Shown in pieces: positions 8,667 to 16,312 of a DNA stretch of 64,000 nt (position 1 is its first letter; the number at the start of each line of letters is the position of its first letter). The notes beneath the pieces are model-generated. The model was not told the origin of the DNA. It made no database searches and saw nothing but the letters and a program-made list of their open reading frames with translations. This stretch comes from UBA6170 sp942491385 (GTDB taxonomy: Bacteria > Chloroflexota > Anaerolineae > Anaerolineales > Anaerolineaceae): assembly GCA_942491385.1 (NCBI GenBank), contig CALOAF010000007.1, positions 124,001 to 188,000 of the forward strand, read 5' to 3'. The position numbers and the translations under genes were made by a program.

Positions 8667-9092
8667 ATGCATGAAAAACATACCGTACGAGATTGGATGA
8701 TGGATCTGGTTGTATTTGTGGATCCAGACCAAACGGTATACGAGATTTTGAGTATTATGCGTCGCCGATATATTAATAGTGTTTTAGTTAGGAAGAGTGA
8801 TGATAATAAGGATTATGGGATTATTACATCCAGGGATATCAGTGACAAGATAGTAGCAGAAAATCAAAATCCAAAAGAGGTGAAAGTCAAAGAGGTCATG
8901 TCTTCTCCAATTGTTTCAGTTCCTCAAAATCTTTCAGTTAAAGAGTGTGCAGTACTTATGAGGGAGAAACATATTCACCATCTACCAGTGAGAGATGATA
9001 ATGGTCTGATTATTGGGATGGTTTCAGCGAGTGATTTTTTGCTCATCGCGGAAGCAATGGGAACAAATTTTCAGGAAAGATCCCTATCCTAA
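8667..9092 (+). CDS. Protein of two CBS domains
   Basis: 141 residues made almost entirely of a CBS pair (Bateman module). First domain about residues 8-70 (VRDWMMDLVVFVDPDQTVYEIL... DYGIITSRDISDKI), second about 72-135 (VKEVMSSPIVSVPQN... HHLPVRDDNGLIIGMVSASDFL). Such modules bind adenosine nucleotides or S-adenosylmethionine and usually regulate a partner; stand-alone ones have no assigned target. No transmembrane segment or enzymatic domain is present. AAAGGAG is well placed before the ATG. Neighbours (surE, a secreted CAP protein) give no functional clue. Confidence 0.9.
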   Translation: MHEKHTVRDWMMDLVVFVDPDQTVYEILSIMRRRYINSVLVRKSDDNKDYGIITSRDISDKIVAENQNPKEVKVKEVMSSPIVSVPQNLSVKECAVLMREKHIHHLPVRDDNGLIIGMVSASDFLLIAEAMGTNFQERSLS

Positions 9093-9127
9093 CCAACTTT
9101 TAAAAGATAAGAATTCGATGCATCGGT

Positions 9128-9133
9128 TATAAT
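9128..9133 (+). promoter_or_regulatory. -10 box for an apparently leaderless transcript
   Basis: A perfect TATAAT ends eight bases before the ATG at 9142 and there is no Shine-Dalgarno in between, so transcription would begin at or within a base or two of the start codon. No good -35 is visible. Confidence 0.45.
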
Positions 9134-9141
9134 ATCCCACA

Positions 9142-10080
9142 ATGCGTCGAATTTTTATTTCAATCATTTTATCATTGCTGTTCGGGGTTTATATTTTTAA
9201 CCAGCCTGGCAAGGTTATTCATGCACAATCCAATTCAGCAATGGATTTAATCATCGCCATCAACGGTGTGCGAGAGGATTACTCCCTAACGGCTTATCAA
9301 ATTGATAATGCTTTAATGACGTCTGCACAACAACATGCTGAATACATGGCAGAAATTGGGCAGATCACACATAATCGTGCTGATGGAACAACTCTGAAAA
9401 GTTTAGGGTTTGATGAAAATATTGCTGGTGGTACGAACTTGACCGTTCAGGTGGTGGTTTTTTCGTTGTGGACGGACACAACCAATCGAGATCCAATCGT
9501 GAAATATCCATTTGGAAAAGTTGGGGCCGGCATGGCTGTCAAAGATGACCTGGTCTATTATGTGTTGCAGGTGCAGGAAACCCAAGTGGGACTGGCTGCT
9601 CAGCCAACTATCAATTACCAGATCACACCAGATCCAAATTTAGTTAGTGATGTAATGACATCTACTCCTCAATTAGATGGGTCAATCATCCATGAGGTAC
9701 TGGATGGCCAATCGCTTTGGTCGATTGCTATTGCCTACAATATCACGATTGCAGATATTATTGCCTGGAACAACCTTTTGCCAACTCCGGTCATATTTGT
9801 TGGGGAACGTTTGGTTGTGCAAATTGCCCCGACAGCGACATTATCACCAACGATCACAAATACATCCATTCCTCCGACGAGAACCATTACCCCCAGTCAA
9901 ACGCCAATTACTCCTCAACCGTCTGCAACGATTACACCAACTCCATCCCCAACCTCCAAACCACCTTTTTCTATTTACAGTATGGAAAAACAACAACGCC
10001 AGACCATTGGTTGGGGAATGGCGATTATTTGCCTGCTGGGATTAATTATTGTGGCGTTTAGAGGATTTGTTCGGAAATAA
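9142..10080 (+). CDS. Exported CAP (SCP-like) domain protein with LysM and C-terminal membrane anchor
   Basis: 312 residues. Signal peptide at 1-29 (hydrophobic ISIILSLLFGVYIF, cut after IHAQ). A CAP/SCP-like domain follows at about 33-150 (AMDLIIAINGVREDY, QQHAEYMAEIGQITHNR, YYVLQVQ), lacking some canonical cavity residues and shorter than plant PR-1. A LysM repeat sits at about 182-228 (DGQSLWSIAIAYNITIADIIAWNNL). A Thr/Pro/Ser-rich linker (about 230-280) leads to one membrane helix near the C-terminus (WGMAIICLLGLIIVAF) and a short basic tail. It is predicted to sit outside the membrane bound to peptidoglycan; its molecular role is unknown. The start follows a TATAAT box by eight bases. 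Confidence 0.85.
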   Translation: MRRIFISIILSLLFGVYIFNQPGKVIHAQSNSAMDLIIAINGVREDYSLTAYQIDNALMTSAQQHAEYMAEIGQITHNRADGTTLKSLGFDENIAGGTNLTVQVVVFSLWTDTTNRDPIVKYPFGKVGAGMAVKDDLVYYVLQVQETQVGLAAQPTINYQITPDPNLVSDVMTSTPQLDGSIIHEVLDGQSLWSIAIAYNITIADIIAWNNLLPTPVIFVGERLVVQIAPTATLSPTITNTSIPPTRTITPSQTPITPQPSATITPTPSPTSKPPFSIYSMEKQQRQTIGWGMAIICLLGLIIVAFRGFVRK

Positions 10081-10092
10081 ATACTCACCAGT

Positions 10093-10851
10093 TTAAATAG
10101 AGAAGTCTTCTCCTTGCCAGACACCATCTACTGGCGCATGGATACTAATTTTTTCTGTCTCATTGCCGTTTCCATTTCCAGAATTGTTTAAATTTGGATG
10201 TGGATGGGTAATAAGATCAACTTTTGATTCCATTTTTTGCATGCGCTCCATCATTGTTTGGATGGTTTTACCAATTGTATCTGGCAATAAGTCATGGTGA
10301 AGATCAGGCACAGTGCTGACCACCTGATTCGATCGTTTTACAATCTGACCGGGGATACCAACCACGACTGAATTTTCAGGGACAGGATTGACAACCACGG
10401 CATTTGCTCCCACCCGACTGCTTCTACCGATTTCGATAGCTCCCAACACTTTCGCTCCAGCACCAATAACGACATTATCCTGAATAGTTGGGTGTCGTTT
10501 GCCTTTTTCAGTACTAACACCTCCCAGTGTTACACCATGATATAGTGTTACATTTTGACCTACTTGTGCTGTTTCTCCAATAACGACGCCCATTCCATGG
10601 TCAATAAAGAATCCATTTCCAATTTTTGCACCGGGATGAATCTCAATCCCTGTCAGAAACCTGGAAAGTTGAGAGATCGCCCTGGCGATCAGGAAGAGTT
10701 TGTGTGACCAGAACCAATGGGCAATTCGATGAAACCATACAGCGTGTAAACCTGAGTACAGCAGTATGATCTCAAGCCTGGTTCGTGCTGCCGGATCACG
10801 GCTGAGGACACAATCAAGATCCGATTTAAGAATTTGAAAAAATTTTTTCAT
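10093..10851 (-). CDS. cysE: Serine O-acetyltransferase
   Basis: Transfers acetyl from acetyl-CoA to L-serine, giving O-acetylserine for CysK. About 252 residues from the ATG at 10851, which has GAGGT six bases upstream; an earlier in-frame start at 10878 is less likely. Seen: left-handed beta-helix hexapeptide repeats, with the active-site stretch IDHGMGVVIGETAQVG and GVTLGGVSTEKGKRHP, and the CoA region GAGAKVLGAIEIG. The last 60 residues are a non-conserved hydrophilic tail. The start lies inside the end of cysK (26-base overlap), so the two are translationally coupled and together make a full cysteine biosynthesis operon from serine and sulfide. Confidence 0.94.
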   Translation of the reverse strand: MKKFFQILKSDLDCVLSRDPAARTRLEIILLYSGLHAVWFHRIAHWFWSHKLFLIARAISQLSRFLTGIEIHPGAKIGNGFFIDHGMGVVIGETAQVGQNVTLYHGVTLGGVSTEKGKRHPTIQDNVVIGAGAKVLGAIEIGRSSRVGANAVVVNPVPENSVVVGIPGQIVKRSNQVVSTVPDLHHDLLPDTIGKTIQTMMERMQKMESKVDLITHPHPNLNNSGNGNGNETEKISIHAPVDGVWQGEDFSI

Positions 10852-11791
10852 TGATGACCTCGTCTCGTAAATTTTCAAATAGGGCAGTGCTCAAATAACG
10901 TTCCCCAAATGATGGAATAATGACCACAATTCTTTTTCCAACTGCTTCTGGACGTTTGGCTATTTGTAAAGCTGCCCAGGTGGCTGCTCCTGAAGAAATG
11001 CCAACCAGCAGACCTTCCTGCGTTGCCATATTGCGGGCTGTTTCAAAAGCTTCTGGTTCACTCACTTGTATGACCTCATCATAAATTCTGGTGTTGAGCA
11101 CGTCCGGAATGAAACCTGCTCCAATCCCCATAATTGAATGTTTGCCTTTTTCTCCTCCAGACAATACAGGTGAGTCAGATGGTTCGACGGCTACGACCGT
11201 AATTGAAGGGATGAGTTTTTTCAATGCTTCACCCACACCTGTGATGGTGCCACCAGTACCGACTCCGGATACAAAATAATCCAATTGACCGTCGGTATCA
11301 TTGATAATTTCCACCGCTGTCGTAGTGCGATGTATTTCCGGGTTAGCCGGGTTTTGGAACTGCTGAGGGATAAACACCTGTGGGTTATTTCTGGCTAACT
11401 CATTGGCTTTAGCAATCGCGCCTGGCATTCCCTCACTACCGGGGGTCAGGATCAATTCTGCCCCGAAGGCTCTTAATAATAACCTGCGCTCTTTTGACAT
11501 GGTATCCGGCATGATAATGATTGATTTATATCCACGAGCAGCGCAAACGAATGCCAGGGCAATACCAGTGTTGCCGCTGGTAGGTTCGACGATAATAGAA
11601 TCCTGGTTGATCAATCCGGCTTTCTCAGCAGCATCGATCATAGCCACGCCAATGCGATCTTTGACTGAATGTGCGGGGTTAAAATACTCCAGTTTTGCCA
11701 GGACTTCAGCATTTAGCCCACTCGTGATTCGATTGAGGCGTACCAATGGTGTATTTCCAACCAATTCAGTAATATTATTTGCGATTCTCAT
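10826..11791 (-). CDS. cysK: Cysteine synthase (O-acetylserine sulfhydrylase)
   Basis: PLP enzyme making L-cysteine from O-acetylserine and sulfide; 321 residues from the ATG at 11791. Of two consecutive ATGs (11794, 11791) the second has the better spacing from AGGAG. Seen: NTPLVRLNRI near residue 15, the PLP lysine in NPAHSVKDRIG, the substrate loop EPTSGNTGIALA, the PLP-phosphate Gly loop GVGTGGTITGVGE, and IGAGFIPDVL with the expected C-terminal SSGAA. Length and motifs match CysK/CysM. An in-frame ATG at 11830 lies inside the terminator stem and is rejected. Expression is probably governed by the leader at 11811-11983. Confidence 0.96.
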   Translation of the reverse strand: MRIANNITELVGNTPLVRLNRITSGLNAEVLAKLEYFNPAHSVKDRIGVAMIDAAEKAGLINQDSIIVEPTSGNTGIALAFVCAARGYKSIIIMPDTMSKERRLLLRAFGAELILTPGSEGMPGAIAKANELARNNPQVFIPQQFQNPANPEIHRTTTAVEIINDTDGQLDYFVSGVGTGGTITGVGEALKKLIPSITVVAVEPSDSPVLSGGEKGKHSIMGIGAGFIPDVLNTRIYDEVIQVSEPEAFETARNMATQEGLLVGISSGAATWAALQIAKRPEAVGKRIVVIIPSFGERYLSTALFENLRDEVINEKIFSNS

Positions 11792-11810
11792 CATTTCTCC
11801 TTTAATTTTA

Positions 11811-11892
11811 AAAAAAATACAGTCATCCATTATTCAGGTGAAACTGCGAAAATAAGCGGAACTCTTTACCGCTACCTGAAGTAGATGACTGT
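11811..11892 (-). terminator. Attenuator terminator in the cysK leader
   Basis: On the minus strand ACAGTCATC (11892-11884) pairs perfectly with GATGACTGT (11827-11819), TTCAGGT (11880-11874) with ACCTGAA (11839-11833), and AGCGG with CCGCT inside; an A and a run of eight T follow at once. It sits upstream of the cysK ribosome site, so forming it would stop transcription before the operon. Alternative pairings with the upstream leader are described in the findings. Confidence 0.8.
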
Positions 11893-11917
11893 CAATTCGT
11901 CTCTTCTCAGGCGACGG

Positions 11918-11959
11918 CTATTTAGAGCCCCGCCTTAGACACAAGCAATTCATTTTCAT
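11918..11959 (-). CDS. Short Cys-containing leader peptide upstream of cysK
   Basis: A 14-codon open frame reading MKMNCLCLRRGSK then TAG, preceded by TGGAG four bases before the ATG (a second ATG is two codons later). It contains two Cys codons (UGC, UGU) separated by one Leu, and its last codons form the 5' arm of a hairpin (11910-11934) whose loop holds the stop codon. It lies about 25 bases after the predicted transcription start and ahead of an intrinsic terminator and cysK. This is the layout of a leader peptide whose translation measures charged tRNA-Cys. It is too short for protein-level statistics, so the call rests on position, ribosome site, codon content and RNA structure. Confidence 0.6.
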   Translation of the reverse strand: MKMNCLCLRRGSK

Positions 11960-11989
11960 AAATCTCCAAAATAAGACTATTCTTATCCT

Positions 11990-12017
11990 ATTATATAATA
12001 AATAATAGAAGAGTCAA
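11990..12017 (-). promoter_or_regulatory. cysK-cysE promoter
   Basis: Minus strand TTGACT (12017-12012) and TATAAT (11995-11990) at 16-base spacing, close to consensus, giving a start near 11983 and a leader of about 190 bases. Between this promoter and the divergent gene at 12146 (bases 12018-12145) I see only AT-rich sequence and no gene. Confidence 0.75.
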
Positions 12018-12145
12018 GAGCGTCTGGATTCAGTGTTTATTGTTATTGTCAACCAGAAAATTGCTACTTTTTTAAAAAATAATCGTATTTAAAGTGCAAA
12101 AGAAAATTCGATTCAGTTAAACTGTAAGAAAGTGAGATGTGAGAA

Positions 12146-12790
12146 ATGTCCTTAAAAAATAATTGGCGTGTTCTACTTGGTGTCTTATTGGTAATCGTTG
12201 GCATTGCTGCATTATTAGATTCTTTGAATGTAATACCTTTTGGTGGATTATTGTGGGGAGTACTGTTTGCGTTCGCAGGCGTGGCTTTTATCGTATATCT
12301 TCTACAGAATCGTAAGGCCTGGTGGGCAATTATCCCAGGTGTAGTTCTGATTGGATTGGGTTTCATCATTCTGATTTCATCGATATTTCCGAATTTTCAG
12401 GGTGAGATAGGGGGCTTTATATTCTTTATCGGGATCAGTATTGCTTTTCTGATTGTTTACTTAATGAATAAGAAGTTCTGGTGGGCGATTATCCCTGCTG
12501 GTGTGACTGCTTCGCTGGCCACAACTATTCTTGTGGATCAATTTACCAGGTTTGAAGGCGGTGGTGTATTTCTGTTAGGAATTGCTCTAACATTTGCTTT
12601 TTTGACAATCTTGCCAGGGCTGGAAGGTAATCGCCAATGGCCTTTAATTCCTGCGGGTATTCTATTCCTTGTTAGTTTATTCGCTTTGATTGATGATTTT
12701 AATTTATCCAACCTGGTATGGGCAGTTATCTTAATTGTTTTAGGTCTTTTCCTGGTTATCAGGTCATTGCTTCAAAAAAATCAAGCGTAG
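12146..12790 (+). CDS. Multi-pass membrane protein of unknown function, internally repeated
   Basis: 214 residues, almost wholly hydrophobic, with about seven membrane helices. A unit of two helices is repeated three times, each around a KxWWAIIP-type turn: RKAWWAIIPGVVLIGLG near residue 55, KKFWWAIIPAGVTASLA near 112, and NRQWPLIPAGILFLVSL near 162. The unit resembles the short LiaI/LiaF-like membrane module (DUF5668) found in envelope-stress proteins. The next gene, eight bases on, has the same module, so the pair likely acts together in the membrane. There is no catalytic motif. The start lacks a strong ribosome site, so an alternative start within a few codons is possible. Confidence 0.75.
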   Translation: MSLKNNWRVLLGVLLVIVGIAALLDSLNVIPFGGLLWGVLFAFAGVAFIVYLLQNRKAWWAIIPGVVLIGLGFIILISSIFPNFQGEIGGFIFFIGISIAFLIVYLMNKKFWWAIIPAGVTASLATTILVDQFTRFEGGGVFLLGIALTFAFLTILPGLEGNRQWPLIPAGILFLVSLFALIDDFNLSNLVWAVILIVLGLFLVIRSLLQKNQA

Positions 12791-12798
12791 GAGGAAAT

Positions 12799-13866
12799 AT
12801 GGCAGAGAATTCAAATGTCCCTGGGAGAAAAGCAGATCGCAGTATCTTCTTCCCATTATTAATCATTTTTGTTGGTATCATTTTATTGCTTTCCAACCTC
12901 AATTTTCTTCCTGGAAATGGATGGGATATCCTCATCCGTTTTTGGCCAATCTTCTTTGTATTCGGTGGCGTCGATGATTTATTAAATCTAAAATGGCCTG
13001 GTGCGATTATCAATGTTGGGGTTGGAACAATATTAATTCTTGCCAACTTTGGATATTTCTCCTTAAGTACCTGGCAAATTATCACAAATTTCTGGCCAAT
13101 TCTAATCATAGGTATTGGTCTGAATATTATCTTCCGGGGCAGGTCAATGATTGGCTCAATCGCAGGGATTGGATTGGCCATTCTACTGGTACTAGGATTG
13201 CTGTGGTTTGTATATCAGGCTCCTTCAACAAAAGAGTCTGTATCACATCCCATCAGTTATGAAGTAGGTGATGTTAAACAAGCTGAGCTAAATATCAAAC
13301 CATTGGTAGGGTATTTGACCCTTGGCAAAGCGGATTCAACCGAATTGTTAATTAATGGAGAAATTATTACATCCAATAATGAAAATCTCAGAATTGAATC
13401 CGAAATTATCGGGCAATCTCAAAAAATCTCACTTTCCACTACTGGTGAGGTTGTTTTGCCTTCGAATCAAATGAATAATAAATCCTCATGGGATATCTTC
13501 CTCAATCCGAATATGACCTTTGATATCAATATTGACCAAATTTTTGGTAATCAAACCCTTACTTTAACCGGATTAGATATAAAGGATTTGCAATCCAAAT
13601 TGGTGATCGGATCGATGTATATATCATTACCTGAAATTGAAAATTTGAATGTAAATCTTGAATGTGTCATCGGTGAAATGATTATCGTTATCCCTGAAGG
13701 CATTCCGGTGACAATCGACCTTGATTCTGGGATCACAGGGGTTTCCGTGGGTGATGGCTTCATCCGGGAAGGGGATAAGATCTATTCAAAAACTTCTGAC
13801 AAAAATGGAGGTTATGTATTGAAGGTAGATCTTCCGATCGGTTCTTTAAAAGTAATGAACCCATAG
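12799..13866 (+). CDS. LiaF-like membrane protein (DUF5668 module plus beta-strand C-terminal domain)
   Basis: 355 residues from the ATG at 12799, which is preceded by GGAGGAAAT. Residues about 18-125 contain four membrane helices arranged as two LiaI-LiaF-like modules (FPLLIIFVGIILLLSNLNFLP; ILIRFWPIFFVFGGVDDLL; a second FWPILIIGIGLNIIF), then a last helix. The C-terminal 220 residues are strand-rich and start ISYEVGDVKQAELNIKPLVG, as in the DUF4097/LiaF C-terminal 'toast-rack' fold. Relatives sense or damp envelope stress, usually beside a two-component system, but none is present here. A strong terminator follows at 13888. Confidence 0.75.
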   Translation: MAENSNVPGRKADRSIFFPLLIIFVGIILLLSNLNFLPGNGWDILIRFWPIFFVFGGVDDLLNLKWPGAIINVGVGTILILANFGYFSLSTWQIITNFWPILIIGIGLNIIFRGRSMIGSIAGIGLAILLVLGLLWFVYQAPSTKESVSHPISYEVGDVKQAELNIKPLVGYLTLGKADSTELLINGEIITSNNENLRIESEIIGQSQKISLSTTGEVVLPSNQMNNKSSWDIFLNPNMTFDINIDQIFGNQTLTLTGLDIKDLQSKLVIGSMYISLPEIENLNVNLECVIGEMIIVIPEGIPVTIDLDSGITGVSVGDGFIREGDKIYSKTSDKNGGYVLKVDLPIGSLKVMNP

Positions 13867-13887
13867 AAAATTATTTTTGTCACATAA

Positions 13888-13924
13888 ATAGATTGTTGGC
13901 TTCCCAGCAATCTATTTTTTTTTT
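13888..13924 (+). terminator. Intrinsic terminator after the LiaF-like pair
   Basis: Twelve-bp stem ATAGATTGTTGG / CCAGCAATCTAT (one G-T wobble) around a four-base loop, followed by ten T. It ends the 12146-13866 operon. Confidence 0.9.
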
Positions 13925-13994
13925 GGGAACTTATTGGTTGGTTTTTCGTCTTATGGATATAAAACTAATATAACAAAAAACCCTTGGAGGATGT

Positions 13995-14708
13995 ATGAAG
14001 AAGAAAATGTTATTTGTTTCATTAATTGTATTACTGGCTGTTTTCTTAAGCTCTTGTTCTGGAGTGGCTGTAAGCGATAAAAGTCTACGAACCATGTCAG
14101 TATCAGGCAGGGGAGAAGTTTACCTCATACCGGATATCGCTTACATCAATATTGGCACGAGAAGCGAAGCATTGGATGTAGCTACTGCCCTCGCTGATAA
14201 CAATCAACAAGCGAAATCAATTTCTGAAGCGCTTTCGCAACAGGGTATCGATCCATTGGATATTCAAACCACTGCTTTCAATGTATATCCATATCAAAAT
14301 TATGGTATGGATGGACAACCCACGGAATTGAAGTACGTTGTTGAAAACACAGTAAATGTGAAAGTGCGCGAATTGAATCGGCTGGGCGAGGTTTTAGATG
14401 TGGTAGTCCGTAGTGGAGCCAATCAAATCAATGGCATTTCATTTGATGTTGAGGAAAGAAAACAAGCAGAATCAGAAGCAAGACGTTTAGCGATCCAGGA
14501 TGCTACAGAAAAAGCACTGGAATTGGCTGGTCTGGCGGGAATAAAATTGGGAGAATTACAAAACATCAGTGTATTCTCAAGTGGAAGCCCCCAACCAGTT
14601 TATGATGCAAAGGGTGGTGGTTATTACGCCGAAGATTCATCCGCCCCGATTTCATCTGGACAGTTGGTCATCTCGGCAGATGCAAGCTTGGTGTACGGCT
14701 TGAAATAA
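13995..14708 (+). CDS. SIMPL-domain (DUF541) lipoprotein
   Basis: 237 residues. Lipoprotein signal peptide with a lipobox LSSC (Cys at about residue 21). The mature part is one SIMPL/DUF541 domain: MSVSGRGEVYLIPDIAYINIG near residue 34, IDPLDIQTTAFNVYPYQNY near 93, and a C-terminal ADASLVYGL strand. Family members are periplasmic or extracellular oligomers of uncertain role (OMP28/BP26, YggE). GGAGG lies before the ATG. The 128-base gap upstream holds a terminator, so this is a separate unit. Confidence 0.88.
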   Translation: MKKKMLFVSLIVLLAVFLSSCSGVAVSDKSLRTMSVSGRGEVYLIPDIAYINIGTRSEALDVATALADNNQQAKSISEALSQQGIDPLDIQTTAFNVYPYQNYGMDGQPTELKYVVENTVNVKVRELNRLGEVLDVVVRSGANQINGISFDVEERKQAESEARRLAIQDATEKALELAGLAGIKLGELQNISVFSSGSPQPVYDAKGGGYYAEDSSAPISSGQLVISADASLVYGLK

Positions 14709-14721
14709 ATTTCAACAATGG

Positions 14722-14749
14722 GAGGTCAAAAAAATTGACCTCTCTTTTT
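14722..14749 (+). terminator. Terminator between SIMPL gene and convergent cdsA
   Basis: Eight-bp perfect stem GAGGTCAA / TTGACCTC around an A-rich loop, followed by TCTTTTTA on the plus strand. The minus-strand side has a weaker T-run, so it may also serve cdsA. Confidence 0.75.
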
Positions 14750-14751
14750 AT

Positions 14752-15558
14752 TTAAAAGAACCAGATGATTAAATAATAACTGATGCAGACCGCCCAAACC
14801 CAGGTATCAATGCGGTCCATAGCCCCGCCATGCCCCGGAAATAAATTACTTGAATCTTTCACATTGAACTGACGTTTAATCATGCTTTCCCCCAGGTCCC
14901 CGATAGGGGCGATTACACTTAAAATTATCCCTAAAATCAGACCGTTGATCACATTGATGGATGAATTGAATGATTGAAATACCAAGCCTGCGAGAATACC
15001 ACCTAATATACCAATTATGACACCGCCAAAATAACCTTCCCAAGATTTTTTGGGGCTCACCCTAGGAGCCATTTTGTGCTTACCAAATTTGCTGCCGATA
15101 AAATAAGCGCCACTATCAGCAAAGGCAATAATTGTAATCGCAAGTAATAACCACCACTGTCCTTTTGGTAAGAACATGATTGAGATTAAATAACTTCCAA
15201 TCCAGCCAAAATATACGATGGCAGCTAATGTAAGTGCAAAATCGATTGGTGCCTGTTCACGACCGCGCTCATATTGGAAAGTAAAGTGTGCCATTGAAAT
15301 CAAAAATGATGTGGTGAGAATGATGTCATTGTACTGAAATTCGAACAAATATCTGAATAGTGACAGGCCGAACACTGCTACCAAAATGAGAATTGTATTC
15401 GGATTGAAGCCACCCTTCTGATAAATCTGCGAATATTCTCTGGCTGCTAATAATAAAATGATGGTGATAAAAGCAAAATATGCCCACCCGCCGATAAATA
15501 TAGCTGATAAACCTAAAACCAGAAGAACAATGGCAGTTTTTATACGGATCAGTAACAT
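14752..15558 (-). CDS. cdsA: Phosphatidate cytidylyltransferase
   Basis: Integral membrane enzyme making CDP-diacylglycerol from CTP and phosphatidic acid. About 268 residues from the ATG at 15558, seven bases past the uppS stop and with GAGGAAG inside the uppS end; a longer in-frame reading to 15618 overlaps uppS and is less likely. Seen: around seven to eight helices and the CDS signature near the C-terminus, including SKFGKHKMAPRVSPKKSWEG and APIGDLGESMIKRQFNVKDS, then LFPGHGGAMDRIDT, with conserved Asp and Gly residues of the active site. It is co-transcribed with frr and uppS in the common order frr-uppS-cdsA. Confidence 0.95.
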   Translation of the reverse strand: MLLIRIKTAIVLLVLGLSAIFIGGWAYFAFITIILLLAAREYSQIYQKGGFNPNTILILVAVFGLSLFRYLFEFQYNDIILTTSFLISMAHFTFQYERGREQAPIDFALTLAAIVYFGWIGSYLISIMFLPKGQWWLLLAITIIAFADSGAYFIGSKFGKHKMAPRVSPKKSWEGYFGGVIIGILGGILAGLVFQSFNSSINVINGLILGIILSVIAPIGDLGESMIKRQFNVKDSSNLFPGHGGAMDRIDTWVWAVCISYYLIIWFF

Positions 15559-15565
15559 TCCTGGT

Positions 15566-16306
15566 TCAATCTTCCTCACAAGGAGTAACCAGGCCATATC
15601 GTCTTTCTCGCTGACCAAAATCTATAAGCGCTTGACGGAATTCATCACGATTAAAATCTGGCCATAATATTGGTGTCACATACCACTCTGAATAAGCCGA
15701 CTGCCAGATTAAAAAATTACTGATTCGCATCTCTCCGGATGTGCGTATGATTAAATCAGGATCTGGTATACCGGAGGTGAACAGATATTTGCTGACAATA
15801 TCGTCACAGATTTCCTCCTGTTTAAGCCTCTCCTCGATGATGCGCTTGATCGCGTAAACTATTTCGTCACGGCCTCCATAGTTCCAGGCAATACAAACTG
15901 TTAGGCGTTGATTGTCTCTCGTGAGATCAATCGATCTTTTTACTTTATCACGCAATCCAGGATCTAGTCTTTCTAGCCGTCCAATATGGACCAGTTGGAC
16001 ACCTTGTTGACGAAGTTCGTCCAATTCCTGATCAATGACATCCTCAAGGATGTGCATTAATCCATCCACTTCATCTGCTGGTCGTCCCCAATTTTCTGTT
16101 GAGAAGGCATAAATCGTCAGGTATTTCACCCCGAATTCCACGCAAGCTTTAATAATCTCTCGAAGATTTTCGGTACCAGCACGATGACCAGCCAATCGAG
16201 GTAAGCCACGTTTTTGAGCCCAACGTCCATTTCCATCCATTATGATGGCTACATGCGCGGGGATTTTGGTTGGTAATTCTTCCGGAGCGCTTGATTTCGG
16301 ATCCAT
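15566..16306 (-). CDS. uppS: Undecaprenyl diphosphate synthase (cis-prenyltransferase)
   Basis: Soluble enzyme that condenses isopentenyl diphosphate onto farnesyl diphosphate to give the C55 carrier lipid for cell-wall synthesis. About 246 residues from ATG 16306; the codon just before is a possible TTG start. All five cis-prenyltransferase regions are visible: IIMDGNGRWAQKRG with the catalytic Asp near residue 23, GHRAGTENL, YLTIYAFSTENWGRP, and the C-terminal RTSGEMRISNFLIWQSAYSE with the Mg-binding Glu, then WPDF. The gene follows frr by six bases. Confidence 0.96.
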   Translation of the reverse strand: MDPKSSAPEELPTKIPAHVAIIMDGNGRWAQKRGLPRLAGHRAGTENLREIIKACVEFGVKYLTIYAFSTENWGRPADEVDGLMHILEDVIDQELDELRQQGVQLVHIGRLERLDPGLRDKVKRSIDLTRDNQRLTVCIAWNYGGRDEIVYAIKRIIEERLKQEEICDDIVSKYLFTSGIPDPDLIIRTSGEMRISNFLIWQSAYSEWYVTPILWPDFNRDEFRQALIDFGQRERRYGLVTPCEED

Positions 16307-16312
16307 CAAATT

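Noticed and set aside
11797..11830. Earlier start for cysK at 11830
   Set aside because: The first codons would be inside the terminator stem and the added residues (MDDCIFFKIKGE) are not family-like; AGGAG supports 11791.
11791..11990. SAM riboswitch or T-box upstream of cysK
   Set aside because: No SAM-I core (for example the GAUGAAGCC-type junction) and no T-box antiterminator element (AGGGUGG) are visible; the Cys-containing short frame with alternative hairpins explains the leader better.
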